From Cristatella mucedo (lineage: Eukaryota; Bryozoa; Phylactolaemata; Cristatellidae), in contig WPIO01000051.1 in assembly GCA_009760855.2 (NCBI GenBank), positions 490,001 through 554,000 on the forward strand: DNA of 64,000 nt, written 5' to 3'. The translations under genes were made by a program, and so were the position numbers. The stretch's first letter is position 1; the number at the start of each line of letters is the position of its first letter. Positions 35,237-46,939 of this stretch are shown here, piece after piece. A model generated the notes under the pieces. That model saw nothing but the letters and a program-made list of their open reading frames with translations, had not been told where the DNA came from and made no database searches.

Positions 35237-36569
35237 TTAAGATTCAGGTACAGCGTTGCAGACTAAACCTTCTGCATATTTTCGGTAGGCTCGTTTCATA
35301 GAAGACTCGAGGCATGTACTTAACAAAATAGTAGGCCTATCCGTAAACCGTTGGTCTAGCAAAGAACACTCAAGCGATTTCTCAAAGGCCGTGTGACTAA
35401 GTGGGGCTATTAGTTTCGGAGCTAATGGCGTTTTCTCGTGAAATAATTTTCAAGGCTTAATTCATCAATCTGAACCATAGATCGAGAATTCCGGTAGCTG
35501 TTCCGCAGATCTTCTGGATAAAAAACGCACGTAAAGGTGCCTACTGACGGTTTTCTTTTTCAACTGCCAAAACTAAGGACCTTGACCATAATTTCAATCC
35601 TGCGCTTTCTTGCTGTGTGCTAGTGTGAAATGGATTCTCTAAAGTAGTATCTAAGGCAAGATACTCTGCTGAAAGCATAGCAACAACGTTGTCATAGCAG
35701 GCTTGTGAAGCACCTTGACGTCCAACTCACCCACTCTGTTGGCCAATGCCAGAGGCGTCTATTGGTTCGCTTTGATATTCATCTTAAGAAGTATCCTATT
35801 AACCATGATAACTACTAGAATGCGCCTGTCGTTAATGCACGCCTTGCAGCTTCAGCTTCAGAGAGTTATCGGTGAAGCTTCGTAAGAAAACTACTTGCTG
35901 AAAACTGTTGTTGGCCCTTCCGTCCTAAGACGTTACGTGTTGCCGCATATGCACCCAGCTTTTTTGCATACTTTCCATATCGTCTTTGCTGTCTCTGAAG
36001 TGTTTCCGAAACCGGCTAAGTTTTTCACCCGACTCACTAACGCATCGTTTTACATCGTTGGCCTGCGAAGTTAGCTTCTCTCAACTACAGTCGTCTCATG
36101 CACTGGTTCTCTCGCACTCTTTCGCCCAGTATTCTCTCTCCGTAATTGCTTTGACTCAAGTCACCATGGAGCATGTATCGTTTGCTGCAGCATTTCTGGT
36201 GAACTGAGTCCGTACTCAAGCCTTGTATTAACGGGTCCAAAGGTCAAGGTCAGTAGCTTTGCTCAAAGATAATAATTGATGGCCATAGGGCTCAGTTTTC
36301 CTTACCAACCCGATGCCAACAAAGAACAAATCTTGCTGCCTTGTTGCAGTCGTTGACTTTTGTTATTTAAGCTTTCGGCCAACAGACGTCTTCCTGCTCG
36401 CCTATACCAGCTGAGTACAGGCAATAACAGAGCTGTATCACCCATTCATGCTGACTGCATAACATTACGTTATCTAACGCAGTCTGAGTTATCATTATTA
36501 AGATCAAACCGAAATGTCTAAATGGCCCTTTTCATCGCCGAGTTGGTAGTTGCTGCGAGCTATGAAACA
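35237..36569. other. No recognisable feature
   Basis: No gene or repeat is supported. The plus frame 35986-36207 has no motif. Confidence 0.35.
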
Positions 36570-36746
36570 TCTGTGAGCCGTGATGGCACACTAGGTAAGG
36601 TGGTTGCTTTCACGACCTCAGTCCCGAGGTCGTAGGCTCGATTCCTGCGGTGGGCGATCCTTTATCACCACTGCTAGTGGTGGTGAAAGCCGTAAAGGCT
36701 CTTCTGTCGCTATACAAAGAGAGGCTGTTTAATCAGCTAGGATTTA
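36570..36746 (+). mobile_element. SINE2 copy, well preserved
   Basis: Very similar to the copy at 31.5 kb over its full length. It has A-box-like tggcacactaggtaaggtgg, the central hairpin with one mismatch (acgacctcagtcccgaggtcgt), B box aggctcgattcc, body ccactgctagtggtggtgaa and an end gctatacaaagagaggctg. Confidence 0.85.
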
Positions 36747-38550
36747 TTTATTGTCCCAGACTTCTTAACAGAGTCAAAAAGGTGAACAAAATGCTTGAAG
36801 ATAAGACGTTCCAGAGTCTGCGAGTCTATAAGTGTAGATTTTATACTGCCAGTGATCAATCGTTGTGGAAAGGAGTTCAATAATATTAGGCATGCAGAAT
36901 AATAAGATTCTGTAGCCAATTTAGATTCAAATATACAGCCAAACATTGTATAAGCTCAACCAAGAGACAGGCCAAAAGCTGCTGTAGCGAATAGATCATT
37001 TTTATGTGCACAATAATCTAAGAATTTTTATCAAAACCAGTTCACTAGAACTAGCTATACAGGCTGGATTTGGTTAATTTCTTTTAGTAAATGAATTGCT
37101 GGCAAAAAAAATCTATGCGTGTCCACATGATGCCATTCCTGGGTGCGAAGCATTACTCTGAGATTTTCTTGGCCTCACAGACGCCTAGTGAACACTAGAT
37201 TGTCATACACGAGAGCCAACAATTTCTGTCAACGGATAGAAAAGATTGATACACAAGCGATCTTAAGTCGGGTTGTGTTGCGCCTGATTCCGTGCCTACG
37301 ATGGCAAAGAATTAGCCTCATTCGTTTTCTTGCGACTGCCTCTTTGTGGGTGCCCTCTACAGTGTGCAAAGCTAGCCAGGCAGGCGCAAAGTTTGAAAGT
37401 CAAAATCCAACTTATACACCGGCTCATAATAGACGTGAACCTGAATGTCAAAGGGTGCTGGTGCATCACTGTATGTGCTCCGGCAGTAAGAAATTTTATT
37501 TGTATGTGGATGCCATCTGAAAATGCACGTGATCGCAAAACTATTGGCAGACTTCCGTTCCGACAAATGTCGACTGCATATAATAAGATTTCGTTCGTTA
37601 AGCCACTAGACAAATGTTGCATGACTACTACAACCATATTGATCATTTTGACGTTTTGAGAGTTTAAGCTTTAGAAACCGCCACTCAATGAGATCTCAGC
37701 GACGAGGCATCCAAACGGGAATCGCATTCTTGAGGTTGTAATGTGATCAGTACTGGTGCATATCGTTAGGCCTCCTACTGTCTTCAGTATGTATATCTGC
37801 ACTACCGTATATCAAACGCAATTTATCGTCGGGAAATTTACGGGCACACTCATTAGAAATGCATGCGAGACCAGTACTGGGTAGCGAATTAATGGCTTAC
37901 AGTGCGGGTTGTAGAGATATTCCCTCACATCGTGCCTCCTCAGAAATCCCACAGGTTCTTCCAGCGAACTATTTATTCTCTTGAAGACGTGAGTGAAAAC
38001 TGGTTATCAACATGGGATAACGTCGTGTCCATTTATAACGGCCGGTGCTAGACATGCGATATCCGAAGCCCTCTTTAGCTAAAGTGATGACGAGTCGTAT
38101 GTGGCGACCGAAATATACAGTGTTTCTAGTTGTTGTTTTGGGGGGTTTTCCACTTCTATTTAGTAGGAATCGGAACCTTTATAGCTACGAAAACTTTTGA
38201 CTTAAAGAGCAATAGAGTCAAGAAGCTTAACTGACCGTATTAGGCGCCCGATGATTTATTCGTAGGGCGAGCGTCCAGAGGTCTGCTAGTTTGCTACCGC
38301 CATGTCAGCTGGAAACTGAAAGGCTTATGCTATTTGAAGGCTTATCTTATTTACAGCGTCGCACGGACATTTCTACAATAATATCTGGCGTTAATTAGAA
38401 TGTCTGGCCGGCCAGCAGTTCAAGCCACTTTTGTCAGACGAGAAGTCGGTGCCCTAGAGCCTGATTGTCGCGACAACTTGTAGACAAAATTAATGCAGCA
38501 GCTTGCTATCAAAACTTTATATTTTCGAACTACAATATCCAGCAAAGCTT
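36747..38550. other. No supported gene
   Basis: Frames on both strands at 37143-37659 overlap each other and resemble nothing I know. I call no gene here. Confidence 0.3.
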
Positions 38551-38599
38551 GTGACCGGTCAGCAGGAGATAGCTAAAAGTAAGGCGTTCGGAAATGCTT

Positions 38600-39080
38600 G
38601 CTTGCTATTGCCAGGGTGAGCGGCAAAGAAACGAACAGGGTCGCTGAAATGTCTTTGAATCAAGACTGTTAGTCCGTGCTCTATTCGCAGTCTCTCACTC
38701 CGGCGGCGCACTTCACACCGTGCTTTATGGCGGCTCGTGCCCCGGCGCGCACCACACCGGATACCCCGGCGCGAGCAGCGAGGGCAAGGAGAGGTGCCAG
38801 AAACCAAAACCGCTTCTCGTTCTCGTCGTCGGCATCTGCTAGCGAGAAAAACATTGCGAGGATTTAGCGTTGGTAACTCGGCAGCAGAACCTTTCATCGG
38901 CTGCGAAGAAACTGCCGCCGCCGCCGCGCGCAAAATCCGTCGTCCACGACCGCCGCCGCCGCCATGGCTAATAAATCACCCTCGAATGAATTCCCTTGCG
39001 CAGCTGCGTACTCTCCGCTTATCTGATTTTCGCTGCGTGCAATCGTCTGTAACGATGCAAGCGTGTGAGCTGTACCCGTC
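38600..39080. promoter_or_regulatory. CpG-rich block, left half of a putative CpG island
   Basis: CpG-dense DNA with ccgccgccgcc runs (38920-38965). Open frames occur on both strands (minus 38933-38559, Arg/Ala-rich; plus 38737-39084), as expected from GC-rich composition. No coding family is recognised. It may be part of a promoter region that continues at 40.1-41.4 kb. Confidence 0.4.
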
Positions 39081-40389
39081 GTAGACAGTTTACGATGACA
39101 GCAAGACTTAGTGAAAAAAGCATCCTGTAACTAGCATTCATACATTACAGGTTTTTTAACAGAAGGCTTCACGTGTTACCTCCGGAGCGACGTTTCCCAT
39201 AAGTAGAATGAGTACTGTAAGAATTGCAGCGAATTTCATGGTTCTAATACTGCAACGAGAAACAGGTTTATATGAGCATTCGTTTTCGTGCCTGGCGAGT
39301 GACCCGAGCGTGCGATTGATAGAGTTTGTTAGGTGCGACTCTGTCCATGCGAATTCCTTAACAACGATAATCGCCTACGTCTCATTAGTTTAAGCTTATC
39401 ACTTGCTGTGATTCAAAACAGGAGGCTCCGCACGTGACGCATGTGCCTGCAGAGACAGCGCTTTGCGTTGGGTTCAACAAAAGCTTTAAAGCAGCGAGAG
39501 AAAAAGTATAAATATCAGCCAACTGTGTGCACACGCGGCGAGTCCGCAACTTTTTCAGAACCCAGCTAGCTCGCTCAGAAGTGTCGAGAACGTGCTGCCA
39601 GAAAATCCATGTCATCGTTGCAGCCCTTTCAGCCTCCGTGTGCACTGTCCAAAGGATGCTCGCGCGTCCTGAAGTTTGCCAACAAATCGCTGCGCTTTCT
39701 GTCTAGCATATCTAAAGTGCCGAGTAAGAGTTCTCATTTTACAACGACTAACGTTACCTCATTCCAGAAGTGGACCCTAGTTTATTGTAGAGGCTTGGTG
39801 CTACCCTGTACACAGTACTTTTTTATCGCGGAGCAGGCCTACGAGTCAACTAAGGGCGCCATCAAGCTTGAAGCAGGATAAAGAGCCATTAAAAACTGCG
39901 GGCCACCAAAGCTGCTCTTTTGGGTCATCCTCTTGGCGGCGAACAAAGCTAAAATGCGAGTTCCGGAAGTAAAGGCACCACCCTTCGAAAGTGTAGCGCG
40001 TGTACCCGTTCCCTAAACTTTCAGAGAATGCAGCTCACCTGCCGCACGGAAAAACGAATTTCTTTGAATGCACAATTGCGAACAAACCAGGCTGATCGGA
40101 TCCGTTTGGTGCTACTTTGCACGCCATCAAGAATCTGAACACGAGTGGACCTCCGCGGGTGCTAGTCTCTGCCTGCCTGCCAGCAAGCCGCGCTGCATTT
40201 AAAGCTAGGCGAGTCGGTGAATCGTGCGACTCTGAGGCGGCAAAGCCAAACGACTTACTGCGAAGTGTTTCTTTCACGCTGGAATTTGCTGACGCGCTTC
40301 TCTGGCTGCGGACCGCTCGGAAATCGCTGCCTTTTATGTACTCGCGAAGCGCCGAGCTCGTCCAAGAAGGACTCGCATCCGCCTTTGAG

Positions 40390-40700
40390 TCACCACGGTA
40401 AAGGAGCGAGTCAGCGTTACGTAAGCGACGGGGGCGGAGCCGGCTGTCTCCGCCCGGGCGAACTGGAACGACCGCCTCCGCCTTGCGCGCCGCAGCCCGA
40501 CTCCTCGCGTCGCGCTAGCGATTCGCGCCCGACCTTGGCCCACTCCCGCCCTTTCTTCCGACGCGAGCGACGCGTTTCGAAAGCTGGCGCTGGACCGCCG
40601 AACGTCTACGCTCATAGCCCCGCCCAGAAGCCACACAGGAAGCTCAGTCCTCATACGGGAAGCTCCTGCTACCGATCAGCCAATAGCGAAGCCTTGACAG
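40390..40700. promoter_or_regulatory. Putative promoter: GC boxes, CCAAT box, TTACGTAA
   Basis: Within a CpG-rich block lie TTACGTAA (40417-40424, palindromic CRE/bZIP-like), GC boxes gggggcggagcc (40430-40441) and ccgcccgg, a further ccccgccc near 40618 and a CCAAT box in forward orientation (agccaatag, 40678-40686). This density of classical RNA polymerase II promoter elements is unusual for the window. The direction is unclear. The forward CCAAT box and the candidate exon at 41.28 kb favour plus. Confidence 0.5.
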
Positions 40701-40770
40701 CGTCGGAAGCGCGAACCCGGCCGAGCACCGCTCTACACGGACAAGTTGTTTTGGCGGCCGTCGCCTAACA

Positions 40771-40890
40771 TTAGCCCTGCGGTTAAAGTGCTCGCCCTGA
40801 CCAAGGTCTGGCCTAGGTCGTGGGCTTGTGCCCCATGGCATATGTGAAGCGCCTGAATAGAGATTAAGTTCTCTCGTGGCGCTACACAAA
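40771..40890 (+). mobile_element. SINE1 copy inserted in the CpG island
   Basis: A SINE1 lacking the first bases of its head: ggttaaagtgctcgccctga, B-box region ggtcgtgggcttgtgcccca, then the LINE A-like hairpin (aagcgcctgaatagagatta ... ctctcgtggcgct), ending ggatatatat. It splits the CpG-rich block. Confidence 0.87.
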
Positions 40891-41024
40891 GGATATATAT
40901 GGCATAAATGATATACACACATCCCGTCTGACCTATGGTCGACAAGCACAGAATCCGCCGAGCCGAAGCCGTTCGCATTTCCTCCCCGTGCCGAAGGCGC
41001 CACCGCCGCTACCGCAGAGGACGA

Positions 41025-41048
41025 AAGCCGCCGCCGCCGCCGCCGCAC
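41025..41048. repeat. (CCG)n run in the CpG island
   Basis: About seven GCC/CCG triplets in a row (gccgccgccgccgccgccgc), next to ccaccgccgctaccgc. Confidence 0.9.
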
Positions 41049-41276
41049 GGTGCTTTGGTCGCGACGCTTGGTCAGCAGGGTCACTTCGGGTCGGTCGACG
41101 CGAAAGGGCGATTCGCTGGGCTTGGGGACTGTCAGTTGCTCTGCTTACCGCTGCCTTCTGGTTGAATGTAGCTTCGAATGGTCGCAGGGTTTAGTGGCAC
41201 TTGCGTTAAATGAAACGACAGAACAGTGGCGAGCAATTGCGGTGGCTCGCCCACAGGATTGCTATAAGTAGTGCTA

Positions 41277-41415
41277 TGAGCGAGTCCTTTAGAGGCTCCA
41301 GCGATGCCAGCGTCCTATCTCGCAGAAGGACAAGCAGCGAGAGCGCGTACGGTGCTAGCACTACGAGACGCGCGCCGCACACTGGCGGAAATGGCGACTC
41401 AAAGCACGGTTAGGG
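41277..41415 (+). CDS. Candidate first coding exon in the CpG island
   Basis: An ATG at 41277 opens a Ser/Arg/Thr-rich frame starting MSESFRGSSDASVLSRRRTS and ending DSKHG at a stop (41413-41415), or by splicing just before it. Low-complexity, Ser/Arg-rich N-termini are typical of first exons under CpG-island promoters. No convincing GTAAGT-type donor follows; the only GT nearby is cacg|gttagg. The same frame is open upstream to 41210. No family is recognised. It could equally be chance in GC-rich DNA. Confidence 0.27.
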
Positions 41416-41420
41416 AGTCG

Positions 41421-42111
41421 CAAAAGCTGGTCTAACGCAGTCAGGTGAAGCCATGCTAGACGGGAACTTCAGCATGAAGGAATTGCCTAGATTGTAATGA
41501 AAACTCCTCGTCCTAGCCAAGAGCCTTTAACTGTTCAGTGATGAAAGAGCCATGCAAGCATGGCAACAGACTGAGTGTAAAGCTCGAAGCCCAAAGCTCA
41601 ACTGACGTACCGTCGCTTTTCATCGCTTCGGATTTTATTTTCATGTGGTCTAATAAATAGACTATAACGTGCTCGTTTCATATTGCTTGCAGTCGATGAA
41701 GCGCTAACACTCTGAAGTACTGTCATAATTTCATTATGTTAGCATGTGCCCATTCAACCACTTTATTCTGAGGCCAACCTCGGTCGGATATAATCAAGAC
41801 GCCTAAACGAGCCGTCAACGGTAGGCTTTTACTTTCGGCTTGCTTAGCCGCCCATTCATGCGATAGCGCAAATTTCAGCTGATGTTTTTCAGACTCAAAC
41901 GCAGCTTCTGCAGATGTCTGTCGGGCACTTTAATATCAGCCCGTCGCGCTGCGTATCTTCGCTTCCTCTTCTTCGCCAACAGTCGTCACGGCATTGATCT
42001 GAGCCTAGATGTGTCTTCTAAATACTTAGCTTTATTGCAGCTCAGATAGCTAGGACTTCAACTGGCGGTTGGCAGACGTATCTCCTCTAGCTTCTGCTCT
42101 CTTTCATAAAT
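41421..42111. other. No recognisable feature
   Basis: The right edge of the CpG-rich block grades into AT-rich DNA. No gene is supported. Confidence 0.35.
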
Positions 42112-42212
42112 CGATCGTGCTTTCCATTCAGCAAATTTAAAGCGCCTAGAAAGAGATTGAGTTCTCCAAGGGCGCTTTATCAAATATATTTTTTTTATTA
42201 TTACTATTATAA
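42112..42212 (+). mobile_element. LINE A 3' terminal fragment, inverted to its neighbour
   Basis: Only the last about 100 bases of LINE A are present: cagcaaatttaaagcgccta, the hairpin (to gggcgcttt at about 42178) and an ATT-rich tail (42185-42211). It points rightward. The LINE A body that starts about 90 bp further on points leftward and has no tail of its own. Confidence 0.85.
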
Positions 42213-42304
42213 AGAGAGCCAGCACTGTTCTATTTAAATCACGTACGTGATTATTGCCCACAGCACAAGGAGTTACTTTACAGATGCTATGCATAAAGCA
42301 TTAC

Positions 42305-43345
42305 CATGTGTTTGGCAGTAACATCCGAAAGCACAAGGCATAGTGTAGGCAGGTACATGGACACAAAGAATGCATCACAAAGACTAGCCAAATGGTGTAC
42401 TAAAAAGGTTCGTTTTAAGCTTCTTCTTAAACGCCATCATGCGTGCGTCTATAGTGAGGTCCACGCTTTGAGAGTATACGAAATAAAGGCACGGTCACCA
42501 ATGATTTTGAGATTTCTACAAGGTGTGGCTAAACGATTTGAGTCAGAATAAGGGGTTGTACGATTGTTTGCCTCTTAGGGGAGAGTTCTGATAGATGGGC
42601 TGGAGGCAGAAAATATAGGGACTTAAGAGTAAGTGACTTAAAGACTTTTTCCCTACTTGATTGGGAGCCTGTGCAGGTCAGCGAGAAGTAGTGTGGTTTG
42701 GCAACTGTGACGCTCACAAGAGGTGAGCCTAGCTGCAGAGTTATGCACCAACTTTAAGCGTCTGATTGCACAGGCTAGTAGACCAGCAAGCAGTGAGCTG
42801 AAGTAGGGAGGGATGTCAAAAATGCAGAAAAAAATTGTGCTATGGCATCCCTGCCTAAGGAAGCACGAATTTTAACCATGTTATGTAGCTGAAAATATGC
42901 AGCCGTGACTGTGAAGCTGATGTGGTCGTCTAATGAAAGGTCGGTTTGAAACAAGACACCTAGATTACTTTGTAAGTCAACAGGAGACATGCTGGCAGAG
43001 CCGATTTTGACCGTCAGGTTTACCAGTTTTTAAATCACGCTTGGTTGTGCAAAACTAGTAAATTGGTTTTGTCGTCATTCAGGTTAAGAAATTGTTCTGC
43101 CATCCATGTGTGGATTTCATCAATACATGCCGCAAGCATGTATAAAGAATTCGACGCTCTTGAGGGCTCGGAGGGATCAAAGTAATGCTACAACTGAGTG
43201 TCATCTGTATAGAAGTGAAAGCCTAGATTCTGCTTGGCGATCGCATCGGCAAGATGGAGAATATAAACAGTGAAAAGAAGTGAAGCGGTGAATCGGACCG
43301 TGAAGCGGACCGAGCACGGAGCTCTGAATTCGTAAGCGCTGGCCT
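42305..43345 (-). mobile_element. LINE family A, minus-strand body without tail
   Basis: On the minus strand this copy begins near the Gln-Gly-Ser-Val-Leu-Gly motif (about 43340). It continues through SLLFTVYILHLADAIAKQNL, GFHFYTDDTQL (catalytic segment with Tyr-Thr-Asp-Asp, where the family has Tyr-Ala-Asp-Asp), NLGVLFQTDLSLDDHISFTV and AYFQLHNMVKIRASLGRD, to the ORF end and part of the 3' untranslated region at about 42305. A small duplication (gtgaagcgga-type, 43280-43312) and several frameshifts disable it. Confidence 0.85.
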
Positions 43346-44005
43346 CCAAAGCCGTATTTAGGATTTTTCTACACTGCATAAAGGTTGCTTGAATCCTAGC
43401 CTGCACTGGTTCTCCATTGGTCACCGTATCATCCTTGAAAATTAATCCTGAGAGCTACCTACCTTCATTATCATTCTTGTGATTCTGCTACTTAATGATC
43501 TCGGCGTTAGTAGCCCCAGTAAGCTGGCAATTAGATAACCTTAGTTGGTATCACAACTACTAACTTTTGCTTCAAATATTATGCACTTGCTTCCAGAGAG
43601 ATAGCACTCACAATAAATGACATCACAATTAGGCCACGTGCTAAATATCTGTAGGCGTTATTCCTGTAACTGCTTATGATATGCCCTCATCTTAGATTCA
43701 CTCAAGTTATTCTCAGAACTTTACAGCACTTCGCACAAGTTTAGATGGCCGCACTGCTCCTTAACTCATTGGCTCAGCACGAGAATGTCTCCGAATCATT
43801 ATTTAGGTTTGAGGAAGTAGCCAAGCACAGGCCAATTCCACGAGCAAGACTAGCCCTGAACCTGAATTTGTAAGACTCATGTACAAATGCTCACCAATAC
43901 ATTCGCGAGTGATGAGGTAGCACAAGTTGGCTGCTACAAATCCTCTGCGATCATCAAACACTGCTGACATAAAAATCTTTGGTTACAGCCTCATCAAAAG
44001 CTCTT
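43346..44005. other. No recognisable feature
   Basis: No gene or repeat is supported. Confidence 0.35.
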
Positions 44006-44325
44006 TGTCACCGTCTCTCTGTCTCTGTCTCTGTCTATCTCTGTTGCCTCTTTCTCTCTCTGTCCCTGTCTCTGTTATGTCTCCGTCTCCGTCTCCGTCT
44101 CCGTCTCCGTCTCCGTCTCCGTCTCCGTCTCCGTCTATCTCTCTGTCTCTCTTGTCTCTCTGTCTCTCTGTCTTTGTCTCTGTCTCTGTCTCTGTCTCTC
44201 TCCGTCTCTCTTCGTGTGTCTCTCTCTCTTTGTCTCTCTCTCGATCTCTTTCTGTGTCTCAGTCTCCATCTCTGTCTTTGTCTCTGTCTGTCTTTTCCTC
44301 TCTCTCTTTCTGTCTTTCGTTCGCT
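44006..44325. repeat. CT/CTGT array with (CCGTCT)n core
   Basis: An imperfect CT-rich array. A regular hexamer tract (ccgtct) occupies 44082-44135, flanked by CTGTCT and CTCTCT variants. All the Ser/Leu- and Arg/Glu-rich frames here (plus 43927-44451 and 43979-44383, minus 44391-44035) are repeat translations. Confidence 0.95.
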
Positions 44326-45684
44326 TACCAAGAAGTTTTTTATTTCTGGCCACATGAGAAAGCTTCCCAGCCGTCCATCTTGACCCGGCATTGCGTAGCC
44401 GTAGCATATTCGAAGAAGAAGGCGTATGAAGGAAATTGCAGAGGCGTATGAGGTCGCCCCCGCAGTACCAAATGGCCGCTGTGGCTTGGCTTCATGTGAA
44501 GGCAGTTCCCCTTCTGCTGAGGGTCGCTTGCAAAAGCGATTGAAAACCGGGCAATCACACTCCAGGCATTCCAGTAAACCAAAATCAACGTAAGTGCCTT
44601 AAATTTTTGCACAAGCGGTCTGAAGCGTCGGGAATATCAAGTGAACGGGACCCGATCGCTGCCTAATGCACACTGTGCAAAACTTTAGCCTCGATGAGCA
44701 AACTATGTATCACATTACTATATCAGTACGCTCCGAAACTTATCAAACGCGTCCGTTACAACACAAATTCTAAAAGAAAATGTCCATCCATTCACAGCAG
44801 AACTGTCTTGTTCGAGAGTAAGTGTAGTGCCATACATACTTTCGCGGACCGACCGGTCGGGAACCTAAGCCTGAAGTCACTGTTTAGCGACCACCTGTTG
44901 TCGATGTGTGAATTAATTTGATCTCGAGCGATGAAAGAGTGTGAGAGCGGTAACCACATTCTTATGGAATGGCATGCTCTCAGACGATAGTACCAATGAG
45001 GTTGTACAATGGGACTTAAATTTTCTAGAATGCATGAAATAACTTTTCAGCTGGATTGCTTTGACTGGCTTATAGTCGGTAGTTTCTGAATGGCAGCTAG
45101 AGTCCCTATGTGGCAAAGCAGAAATTGACCGGAGGCCCCTCCGCAGGAATAAAAATTGACGTTTGTTTTGTTCTCAATGACTATCGGCCGCGTTCTGGTT
45201 TTTTCTAATTCAATTCTGAGAAATCAACTGCTCATGTTCTGATCCAAGTCTTTTGATCCCACTCAGTGCTACAATTTTAGTAATCTAGGTGGCTTCGTTT
45301 ATTCAAGTAGTCAGTCGGCTTCAGCCACGAGCTTTTGTGATATTGTATACTGCAGTTTTAACCGAAGTCAGTTTTGTCACAAGATATCACGTATAAAATC
45401 CAAAGACTACGACGACAGGTGAACGCTTTGATTTGTTCCAATTTCCTTATTCATGGTTCCGTGGCCAGGTTTTGAAAAACCCGTTGCCCAGAGACAAAAC
45501 TGGAAACTCAATACAGATTAGGACACTCAACGACCAGGCACCGTATGCACAATAGAGTAACGGCCACCACACTCTCTGCTTTATTTCGCTGATGAAAATT
45601 GCGATTGCCGTTTTGTTTAACTTTAGCGTTCGAGTATTGGATTTTCGGATTCAAAAATTACGCTTTTTGTGATTTCCGCTCACA
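44326..45684. other. No supported gene
   Basis: Minus frame 44612-44340 and plus frame 44694-44921 have no recognisable motifs. Confidence 0.3.
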
Positions 45685-46500
45685 TTAAAATAATGTATTG
45701 TATCCCCACCTGTCACTCCACAAAGCCATTAAGACTATGTGGGTGTTACGCAGGAGAGTCTTTTATTTCACACTCACAGCTTAAGTGGCTTTCAGTACAC
45801 ATTCGGTAGCCTACAGTGTCTGTAGATGCAGACTTCTCAATGAAGCTTTTAAAATTTAGGCTGCTATCGAAAATGACATCTAAATTTCGAACACTTAGTG
45901 ATGGTCGCACAACAGCATCTTCTATTAGAAGAGCAAAGCCTTCTAATCCAGCCACCCGTTTGTGGTGTCCTGTGAGCAGCACTTCAGTTTTATCGTCGTT
46001 TATAATCAAGAATCTTGCCGACATCCAGGAATAAATGTTGCCAAGGCAAGCATTCAGTTTATCAGTTGCTGCAGCAGATTCCGACGGTTTGAATAAAAAA
46101 TACAGCTGAGTATCATCAGCATAAAAGTGATATCCTATTCCACGGCGTTAATCACTTTTCTCAGAGCTTGAGTATCAATGGATAACAGCAAGGGGCTGAG
46201 GATGGATCCTTGAGGGACTCCACAGGTCACCCCTCTTGTGTTTGAGGCCTGACCCCCTCACGACACGGATTGAACACGATCAGACGAGTACGATTTGATC
46301 CACGGAAGTGCCTCACCTTCCAGACCGATCGCTGTTCCTAATCGTTCAATTAGAACATCTTGATCAATGGTATCGAAGGCCCTGATAGATCTAGCAGAGC
46401 TAGGGCAGTGACATTCCTGTCATCTTTGCCACATAGAATGTCATTGTTAACACGGAGGAGAGCAGTTTCAGCGGAGTGCTGCCTCGAAATGCTATCGCAA
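45685..46500 (-). mobile_element. LINE family B copy with internal deletion
   Basis: On the minus strand this copy runs from the polymerase segment HSAETALLRVNNDIL (about 46470) through YADD-region sequence, then FLIINDDKTEVLLTGHHKRV, GFALLIEDAVVRPSLSVRNL and SFIEKSASTDT. It then jumps directly to the 3' untranslated region (VGYRMCTES equivalent) and ends near aatgtattgtatcccc. The C-terminal part of the polymerase, about 650 bp in the 19.4 kb copy, is missing. The deletion leaves a continuous 92-codon frame (46024-45746). Confidence 0.85.
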
Positions 46501-46939
46501 CGGTATGAGCAACATGTCAGTAAAATCTTAATAAGACAAATATACCGGTTCCATCGGCTTGGAAGCATATTTTGGCATTTATTTGGCATTTATTAATCCC
46601 GTGATCCCAGATAGTCTCATGTCTGAAATCGCATCGTTACTGCCAACGAGGGCACGCTTGTCGCTGCGTCTCTGAGCCCAGGGCTTAGGGGGCTCACATT
46701 TCCGGACCCAGGTTGCACGACTGCGTCCAAAACCAGGCAATATTGTCATGCTGATAGCCGTCGACGCTCTTGCACCGCCATAGAAAAGGGGCCGTGGAAT
46801 CAAACGGCCTCTTTTTCTAATTTCGCGATTGGTTGTACCAGAGGCTTAGTACATACCACTGATTCGGCCTAGCTAAAGTTGTTGGTGCATGCGTTCGTCA
46901 CTGAGCTACGAAACGCGTGGTCAGGCTGCTGACTATTGA
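46501..46939. other. Flank between two LINE copies
   Basis: Short frames only; no gene is supported. Confidence 0.35.

Noticed and set aside
37143-37659. Frames of 109-125 codons on both strands
   Set aside because: Mutually overlapping, with no conserved residues or splice signals.
43927-44451. 174-codon Ser/Leu/Pro-rich plus frame and Arg-rich minus frames
   Set aside because: They are translations of the CT and CCGTCT array; both strands are open for the same reason.
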